Position numbers and translations under genes: made by a program. Below are positions 59,005-64,000 of a DNA stretch of 64,000 bases, one piece after another. The notes under the pieces were generated by a model. The model was not told where the DNA came from. It made no database searches and saw nothing but the letters and a program-made list of their open reading frames with translations. The DNA comes from Lichenicola cladoniae (GTDB lineage: Bacteria; Pseudomonadota; Alphaproteobacteria; Acetobacterales; Acetobacteraceae): assembly GCF_013201075.1 (NCBI RefSeq), contig NZ_CP053708.1:2168501-2232500 (forward strand), read 5' to 3'. Each line of letters opens with the position of its first letter. The stretch's first letter is position 1.

Positions 59005-59717
59005 GTGCAGGTGCTCGCATTGATGCTAAGGCTCTCCAGCGCCATCCGGAACCGCTGGATCCAGGCGCCGATCGCTTCCGGCTGGGTTTTGAGGGCGGTC
59101 CGGTTGATGATCAGCCGGCTGGTCACGTTGGCGATCACCTCGACCTCCTGCAGCCCGTTCGCCTTCAGGGTCGATCCGGTCTGCACCAGGTCGACGATCA
59201 GGCGGCACAGGCCGAGGCCGGGGGCCAATTCCATTGCGCCGTTCAGGTGGACGATGTCGGCGTTGACGCCCCGTGCCGCGAAGTGGCGCCGGGCGATGTT
59301 GGGGTATTTCGTGGCAACCCGCACCTGCGACCAGCGTGCCGGATCGTCCTGCGCCGCCGAGGCCACCGGCTCGGCGATCGAGACCCGGCAGCCGCCGATC
59401 CGAAGGTCAAGCGGGGCATAGATTTCCGGGTAGTCGAATTCCATCAGCACGTCGGCGCCGCATATGCCGATCTGCGCCGCCCCGAACGCGACGAACGTGG
59501 CGACGTCGAATGGCCTGACCCTGACCACGTCCAGCATCGGGTCGTCGGTCGGGAAGCGGAGGCGCCGGCTATCCTCGTCCAGGCAGTCGGCCGCAGGAAC
59601 GATGCCCGCGGCAGCAAGCAGCGGGCCGCATTCGGTCAGGATCCGGCCCTTGGGCAGAGCCAGGATCAGCGGGGTCTTGGTTTCCGGCACGAGGGCGGCA
59701 CTGGATAGCGCGGACAT
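59001..59717 (-). CDS. hisG: ATP phosphoribosyltransferase, short form
   Basis: A 238-residue enzyme for the first step of histidine synthesis. It shows LILALPKGRILTECGPLL and the signature region LVDLVQTGSTLKANGL. The C-terminal regulatory domain of the long form is absent. Short HisG enzymes require the HisZ partner for activity and feedback control, and no hisZ is in this window. It overlaps hisD and lies 110 bases after murA. Confidence 0.95.
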   Translation of the reverse strand: MSALSSAALVPETKTPLILALPKGRILTECGPLLAAAGIVPAADCLDEDSRRLRFPTDDPMLDVVRVRPFDVATFVAFGAAQIGICGADVLMEFDYPEIYAPLDLRIGGCRVSIAEPVASAAQDDPARWSQVRVATKYPNIARRHFAARGVNADIVHLNGAMELAPGLGLCRLIVDLVQTGSTLKANGLQEVEVIANVTSRLIINRTALKTQPEAIGAWIQRFRMALESLSINASTCT

Positions 59718-59827
59718 GACGTCTCCGGGGCGTCATGACGACGACCGTTCGGGCTGCGTGGCGGCGATAGCACCGGCCCTCCCGGCACGGAAGGCCGACG
59801 CGTGCATGCGTGTTCCGCGGACGGGAG

Positions 59828-61090
59828 CTAGCCGGTGACGCGCTCGATCACCGCGCCGACGCCCGACAGCTTGCGCTCGACCGCCTCGTAGCCACGATCC
59901 AGGTGGTATACCCGGTTCAGCACCGTCTCCCCGCTGGCGGCGAGACCGGCCAGTATCAACGAGAACGAGGCCCGCAGGTCGGTCGCCATGACCGGCGCGC
60001 CGGAGAGCGACGGGACGCCGCGGATGATGGCGGACGCGCCGTGCACGTTGATCCGCGCCCCCATCCGGTTGAGCTCGGGCACATGCATGAAGCGGTTCTC
60101 GAAGATCGTCTCGGTCATCATCGAGGCACCCTCGGCCACCGAGAACAGCGCCATGAACTGGGCCTGCATGTCGGTCGGGAAGCCGGGATAGGGCTCGGTC
60201 ATCACGTCGACGCCGTGCAGCCCGCCGCTGCGCCGCACGCGCATCGCGTTGCCCTCCTGGCTGACCTCGACGCCGGCTTCCTCCAGGACGCGGACCACCG
60301 CGCCGAGATGTGCGGTCTGGCCGCCGATCAGGCGCACGTCGCCACCGGCGATGGCCACCGCGCAGGCATAGGTGCCGCACTCGATCCGGTCCGAGACGAC
60401 GGCGTGATGTGCGCCGTGCAGCCGCTCGACCCCGTCGATCACGATCGTTCCGGCGCCATCGTCGACGATCCGTGCCCCCATCGCCACCAGGCAGGCGACC
60501 AAGTCGGCGATCTCCGGCTCGCGGGCGGCATTGACGATCTCGGTCCGCCCGTCCGCCAGGGTGGCGGCCATCAGCAGGTTCTCGGTGGCGCCGACCGAGG
60601 CGAACGGCAGCACGATGCGCGCGCCGACCAGTCCGCGGGGCGCGGCCGCATTGATGTATCCTGCCTCGAGCCTGATCTCGGCCCCGAGCGCCTCCAGGCC
60701 CTTGAGGTGCATGTCGACCGGCCTGGTGCCGATCGCGCAGCCGCCCGGCAGCGAGACGCGTGCCTCCCGGGCGCGGGCCAGCAGCGGGCCGAGCACCAGG
60801 ATCGAGGCACGCATCTTGGAAACGATGTCGTAGGGCGCCTCGGTGTTGGTGATGTCGCCGCCGACCGAGATGGTATGGCCGGTATCGTCGACATCCTCGA
60901 CCACGATGCCGTGGCCCTGCAGGAGCACCCGCATGGTGGCGATGTCGTCGATCCGGGGAACGTTGCTGAGCACGACGCGCTCGCTGGTCAGCAACCCGGC
61001 GACCAGCAGCTTCAGCGCCGAATTCTTGGCGCCACCGATCGGGATGTCGCCATGCAGCGGGCGTCCGCCACGGATCAGGAATTTATCCAT
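59828..61090 (-). CDS. murA: UDP-N-acetylglucosamine 1-carboxyvinyltransferase
   Basis: A 420-residue enzyme for the first committed step of peptidoglycan synthesis. It opens [29 protein letters not shown]. The catalytic Cys lies in [19 protein letters not shown], so the protein should be fosfomycin-sensitive as in E. coli, an inference. [18 protein letters not shown] and [15 protein letters not shown] endings are typical. ATG 61090. dcd is 45 bases upstream. Confidence 0.97.
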   Translation of the reverse strand: MDKFLIRGGRPLHGDIPIGGAKNSALKLLVAGLLTSERVVLSNVPRIDDIATMRVLLQGHGIVVEDVDDTGHTISVGGDITNTEAPYDIVSKMRASILVLGPLLARAREARVSLPGGCAIGTRPVDMHLKGLEALGAEIRLEAGYINAAAPRGLVGARIVLPFASVGATENLLMAATLADGRTEIVNAAREPEIADLVACLVAMGARIVDDGAGTIVIDGVERLHGAHHAVVSDRIECGTYACAVAIAGGDVRLIGGQTAHLGAVVRVLEEAGVEVSQEGNAMRVRRSGGLHGVDVMTEPYPGFPTDMQAQFMALFSVAEGASMMTETIFENRFMHVPELNRMGARINVHGASAIIRGVPSLSGAPVMATDLRASFSLILAGLAASGETVLNRVYHLDRGYEAVERKLSGVGAVIERVTG

Positions 61091-61135
61091 TTCTAAGCGG
61101 CTCCGTTCTGAAGTCCGGGCATGCCGATGCCCGGC

Positions 61136-61690
61136 TTACATTCGAGGTGTGGCGACACCGCGCTGGCCCATATATTTGCCCGCCTTGTCGGCGTAGCTGA
61201 TTTCGCATGGGCCTGCACCCTGCAGGAACAGGAACTGGCAGATCCCCTCGTTGGCGTAGATCCGCGCGGGCAGGGGGGTAGTGTTGCTGATCTCGATGGT
61301 GACCTGCCCCTCCCATTCCGGCTCGAGCGGCGTCACGTTCACGATGATGCCGCAGCGCGCGTAGGTGGATTTGCCCAGGCAGATCACCAGCACGTCGCGC
61401 GGGATCCGGAAATATTCGATCGTGTGTGCCAGCACGAAGCTGTTCGGCGGAATGATGCAGACAGGCAGGTTGCGGGAGACGAAACTCTGTTCGCTGAAGT
61501 TCTTCGGATCGACGATGACGCTGTCCACATCCGTGAAGATCTTGAACTCGGAAGCCACACGCGCATCGTAGCCATAGGAGGACAGGCCGTAGCTGATGAC
61601 GCCGTCCCGCTTCTGGGTCTCGACGAACGGCTCGATCATGCGCCGTTCCGTCGCCATCGTCCGGATCCAGCTATCGGGCATCACCGGCAT
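61136..61690 (-). CDS. dcd: dCTP deaminase
   Basis: A 184-residue trimeric enzyme that makes dUTP for thymidylate synthesis. It has [17 protein letters not shown], the signature [26 protein letters not shown] with the catalytic Glu, and ICQFLFL. ATG 61690 starts the conserved MPVMPDSWI, with GAGG eight bases upstream. It seems to head the murA gene series. Confidence 0.95.
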   Translation of the reverse strand: MPVMPDSWIRTMATERRMIEPFVETQKRDGVISYGLSSYGYDARVASEFKIFTDVDSVIVDPKNFSEQSFVSRNLPVCIIPPNSFVLAHTIEYFRIPRDVLVICLGKSTYARCGIIVNVTPLEPEWEGQVTIEISNTTPLPARIYANEGICQFLFLQGAGPCEISYADKAGKYMGQRGVATPRM

Positions 61691-61799
61691 GGCGTCGACC
61701 TCATCCACAGGCGGTGCGTGCGAACCGGGTCAGTCAGCGCAGGGTGCTCCACACCGCAACCACTAGCCCGGCGACGCGGTGGGGGGCAATCGCCAAGGT

Positions 61800-61985
61800 T
61801 CAGTCGGAAACGATGCCCGGGTCGATCTCGACGGTGTCCGGCGGAGGTTCCTGGCGCGCCCGCATCTGCTGTTTTCGGCGGCGGAGATTTTCGCGCAGTG
61901 CGGCCGCCTCCCGGACCAGCCTGGACTGGCGGTCGGCTTCGGCCCGGTCGGGAGTCGTGGTCGGTGGTGTTCGAGGCTGGGTCAT
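61800..61985 (-). CDS. Small conserved-looking charged protein
   Basis: A 61-residue protein, mostly helical and highly charged, with a core VREAAALRENLRRRKQQMRAR and Pro-rich ends. Short proteins with an ALRxNLRRRKxQ core beside dcd or tRNA genes are familiar from alphaproteobacterial genomes, but I cannot name a family. ATG 61985; the ribosome-binding site is poor. It lies between dcd and tRNA-Thr. Confidence is moderate because it is short. Confidence 0.55.
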   Translation of the reverse strand: MTQPRTPPTTTPDRAEADRQSRLVREAAALRENLRRRKQQMRARQEPPPDTVEIDPGIVSD

Positions 61986-62034
61986 GTCCTGGCCGTTGCA
62001 GGCGGTGATTGCTTGTATCCGAGCCGCCGACGAC

Positions 62035-62109
<75 letters not shown>

Positions 62110-62133
62110 GAACTGCCGAACATGGCGGGCTTC

Positions 62134-62787
62134 CTAGCTTCTCGTGTTCAGAGTCGCAAGAGGCTTTGCTGAAGGGCTCGGGCTGTAGCTGTCGAGGAAC
62201 AGCCGAACCGCACCAGCGACTACCATCTCCACGTCTTCCGCCGAGATCTCCAATATCAGTTGCAGCCGGCGCTTCATGCCGTAGCGCGTCTGGCAGAGGG
62301 CAAAGAACTGCTCGGCTGCAAAGGCCGGGTCCACCTCACGCAATCGGCCTGCTTGCATCTGCTGGGCAAGCCAAGCGGACATCTGGGCGATCGCGCGCTC
62401 TGGACCGTTCGTCCAGTAGATCTGCGCCAGCTGGGGAAATTTTCCCGCCTCCGACACGACGATCCGATACAGAACGAGGCTGCCCGGCGACAGGACCACG
62501 TCCACCATTCGGAGGCCGATCTTGTGGAGTGTCGTGGCCATATCGTCCTGGCCATCCAACGGCTCGAACACTTGGCTCAGGGTGACCGTCGCCTTCTGCT
62601 CGACAAAGGCGGCGAAAAGCTCGGATTTGCCGGTAAAGTAATTGTAGAGCGTGCCTTTCGAGACCGATGCACGCAGGGCGATCCGGGACATGCTTGCCCC
62701 CTCGTATCCACATTCGGTGAAGACGATTTCGGCCCCGTCGATGATCTGCTGCCGCTTTGCCCCGCAGGGTTCTTCCTGATCCGCCAT
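62134..62787 (-). CDS. TetR-family repressor of RND efflux
   Basis: A 217-residue regulator. The N-terminal HTH (about 10-57) reads IIDGAEIVFTECGYEGASMSRIALRASVSKGTLYNYFTGK, typical of TetR. The C-terminal half resembles the AefR/TetR_C_7 ligand domain. ATG 62787 is preferred (AAGG upstream) over GTG 62820. It is divergent from an RND efflux outer-membrane lipoprotein, with a 31-bp palindrome between, so it very probably represses the efflux operon and itself. Confidence 0.92.
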   Translation of the reverse strand: MADQEEPCGAKRQQIIDGAEIVFTECGYEGASMSRIALRASVSKGTLYNYFTGKSELFAAFVEQKATVTLSQVFEPLDGQDDMATTLHKIGLRMVDVVLSPGSLVLYRIVVSEAGKFPQLAQIYWTNGPERAIAQMSAWLAQQMQAGRLREVDPAFAAEQFFALCQTRYGMKRRLQLILEISAEDVEMVVAGAVRLFLDSYSPSPSAKPLATLNTRS

Positions 62788-62888
62788 GTCCGGCCTTTGC
62801 CTCGACGCGGGGCCGGGCACTTATGCCGGGCAAGGCGTAGTCTGGTGTAACGTTGACGAACCGAACAAAGCAGATACTGTCCGCTTGT

Positions 62889-62919
62889 CAACGCTGACCG
62901 AACCGGTCGGTCAGCGTTG
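62889..62919. promoter_or_regulatory. 31-bp palindrome, TetR operator
   Basis: Perfect 13-bp arms, CAACGCTGACCGA (62889-62901) and TCGGTCAGCGTTG (62907-62919), flank a 5-bp centre. It lies about 100 bp before the tetR start and 86 bp before the efflux gene. Its core (GACCGA...TCGGTC) resembles known TetR operators. Confidence 0.8.
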
Positions 62920-63004
62920 TGATCGTTCGGGAGCGGAAGGCATGTCGGGTTGATCCCGTAGCCTTCGCCAGAGGATGAGTAGCCCCGGCGACAGGAGCGA
63001 CCCG

Positions 63005-64000
63005 ATGACGTGCAGATCGATACCGCATCCGGGGCTTCGGCACCTTCTGCCGATCCTGGGTGTCGCCCTCGCCGTTTCGGGCTGTAGCGTCGGGCCTGAC
63101 TTCAAGCAACCGAGCCTTTGGTCGCCCTCCGGGTGGCTGAAACATCCCGCGGACCCTGCCGACGTTGCCCGCGCTCGCAACCGGCGGGCCGTGGTGGTTA
63201 GCGATGTCAGTCCCGCGCCACCCGACCCGCGCTGGTGGGACATCTTCCACGATCCCGAACTGTCGGCACTCGAAACGAGGGCCGCGCAGACGAACCTCAA
63301 CGTCAGGCTGGCGACCATTCGCATTGTGGAAAGCCGGGCTCAGCTCCGGGTAACCGGTGCGGCGCGGTTTCCGACACTGACCGGGTCCGGAAGCTATAGC
63401 CGCACCAAGATCAGCGACAAGGAAGTCCAGCGCGGCCTGTCCGACGGTCTCGGCGGCCGGTCTCTCGGCGGCCTCACGGGTGGAGTTCCGTTCTATGCAG
63501 CCGGAGTGACCGTTCCTCCGGTCGATCTCTGGCAGGACGGGATCGACGCGTCGTGGGAGCTCGATCTCTGGGGGCGGGTGAGCCGGCAGGTCGAATCTGC
63601 CAGGGCAAACCTGACCGTCGCGGTCGAGGATCGGCGATCGGTGCTGATCGCCCAGCTCGCGGAAGTCGCACGCGACTACATGATGCTGCGCGGTACGCAG
63701 ACACAGCTGTCGATTGCGCGTGCCAACCAGAAAACCGAGCAGGCCTCCGTAACGCTGACCAGGCAGCGTTTTGTCGGCGGCCTGACCACCGAGCTCGACG
63801 TCCAGAATGCACTTGGGCAGCTCGATGCCACGACAGCCGATATCCCCACCTACGAGCAACAGGCTACGCAACAGATCAACGCGTTGAGCCTGCTGCTGGG
63901 TGAACCGCCGCAGGCACTCCGGGCGGAGCTGGACGCTGCGTCGCCGGTTCCACCGATTCCGCCGCGGGTGCCGGTGGGCGTTCCATCGGAACTGGCCCGG
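63005..64000 (+). CDS. RND efflux outer-membrane lipoprotein, NodT family (partial)
   Basis: At least 332 residues, cut by the end of the window with no stop. It is the outer-membrane channel (OprM/NodT type) of a tripartite RND pump. It has a lipoprotein signal with lipobox LAVSGC (Cys27) and SVGPDFKQP, a NodT opening. PDPRWWDIFHDPELSALE and SWELDLWGRVSRQVESARAN are conserved blocks, and the periplasmic coiled-coil helices follow. ATG 63005 has AGGAG seven bases upstream. The periplasmic adaptor and pump genes should follow to the right. Confidence 0.93.
   Translation, partial: MTCRSIPHPGLRHLLPILGVALAVSGCSVGPDFKQPSLWSPSGWLKHPADPADVARARNRRAVVVSDVSPAPPDPRWWDIFHDPELSALETRAAQTNLNVRLATIRIVESRAQLRVTGAARFPTLTGSGSYSRTKISDKEVQRGLSDGLGGRSLGGLTGGVPFYAAGVTVPPVDLWQDGIDASWELDLWGRVSRQVESARANLTVAVEDRRSVLIAQLAEVARDYMMLRGTQTQLSIARANQKTEQASVTLTRQRFVGGLTTELDVQNALGQLDATTADIPTYEQQATQQINALSLLLGEPPQALRAELDAASPVPPIPPRVPVGVPSELAR

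Noticed and set aside
62888..63871. A 327-codon open frame on the minus strand at the right end
   Set aside because: Antisense to the NodT-family lipoprotein, which has a signal peptide, lipobox, ribosome-binding site and conserved motifs.

Overview
This is a 64-kb stretch of GC-rich bacterial chromosome, densely packed with genes and free of insertion sequences, phage genes, CRISPR arrays and rRNA. Everything recognisable points to an alphaproteobacterium, most likely Acetobacteraceae or a near relative in Rhodospirillales. The evidence is the gene order argS-SPOR protein-nagZ-scpA-scpB-tatB-tatC-serS, the order murA-hisG-hisD-infA-maf-RNase G-yacG, gyrA followed by coaD and a cyclophilin, a LexA box of the alphaproteobacterial type (GTTC-N7-GTTC) between uvrA and ssb, and a short-form HisG. 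The family assignment is inference from gene order and protein style; no search was run.

Layout. 1-4.6 kb: large subunit of glutamate synthase, closed by a strong hairpin. 4.6-7.8 kb (minus): a multi-spanning GT-C-like membrane protein and a SAM methyltransferase, probably envelope polysaccharide functions. 8.1-9.9 kb: Pit phosphate transporter behind a candidate Pho box. 10.2-12.6 kb: a secreted DUF1176 protein, YnfA and a cation diffusion facilitator. 12.6-18 kb (minus): a YtfQRT-YjfF sugar ABC transporter with a GntR/FCD regulator at its end and a candidate operator in front. 18-20 kb: a LysE exporter, exonuclease III and an ErpA-type Fe-S protein. 20.3-28 kb: the argS to serS housekeeping operon. 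28.1-33.3 kb: three glycosyltransferases, two of them tandem paralogues. 33.4-37.3 kb: a DUF815 ATPase, YajC, Fe-superoxide dismutase, a squalene/phytoene synthase-like protein and a short-chain dehydrogenase.

37.3-38.9 kb is the most unusual spot. A small membrane protein is divergent from a LytTR regulator whose membrane half and DNA-binding half lie in one frame but are separated by a single TAG codon, and the shared intergenic region carries a pair of direct repeats spaced like LytTR sites. 39-47.6 kb: a beta-hydroxyacid dehydrogenase, uvrA, ssb, gyrA, coaD and a cyclophilin, then tRNA-Lys. 47.9-52.5 kb is a compact sulfide/persulfide island: sulfide:quinone oxidoreductase and a persulfide-dioxygenase-like MBL enzyme on one strand, and a DUF442 protein, a 1-Cys peroxiredoxin, an ArsR-type regulator and a TauE/TSUP permease on the other.

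52.5-55.2 kb: an outer-membrane barrel candidate and a polysaccharide-type ABC exporter. 55.2-61.7 kb (minus): tRNA-Phe, yacG, RNase G, maf, infA, hisD, hisG, murA, dcd. 61.8-64 kb: a 61-residue conserved-looking protein, tRNA-Thr, and a TetR repressor divergent from an RND efflux outer-membrane lipoprotein that runs off the end, with a 31-bp palindrome between them.

The window is mostly ordinary core genome with several small self-contained regulatory circuits: Pho box/pit, LexA/uvrA-ssb, GntR/ytfQ, LytTR/membrane protein, ArsR/sulfide and TetR/efflux. No wholly unknown multi-gene system is evident.
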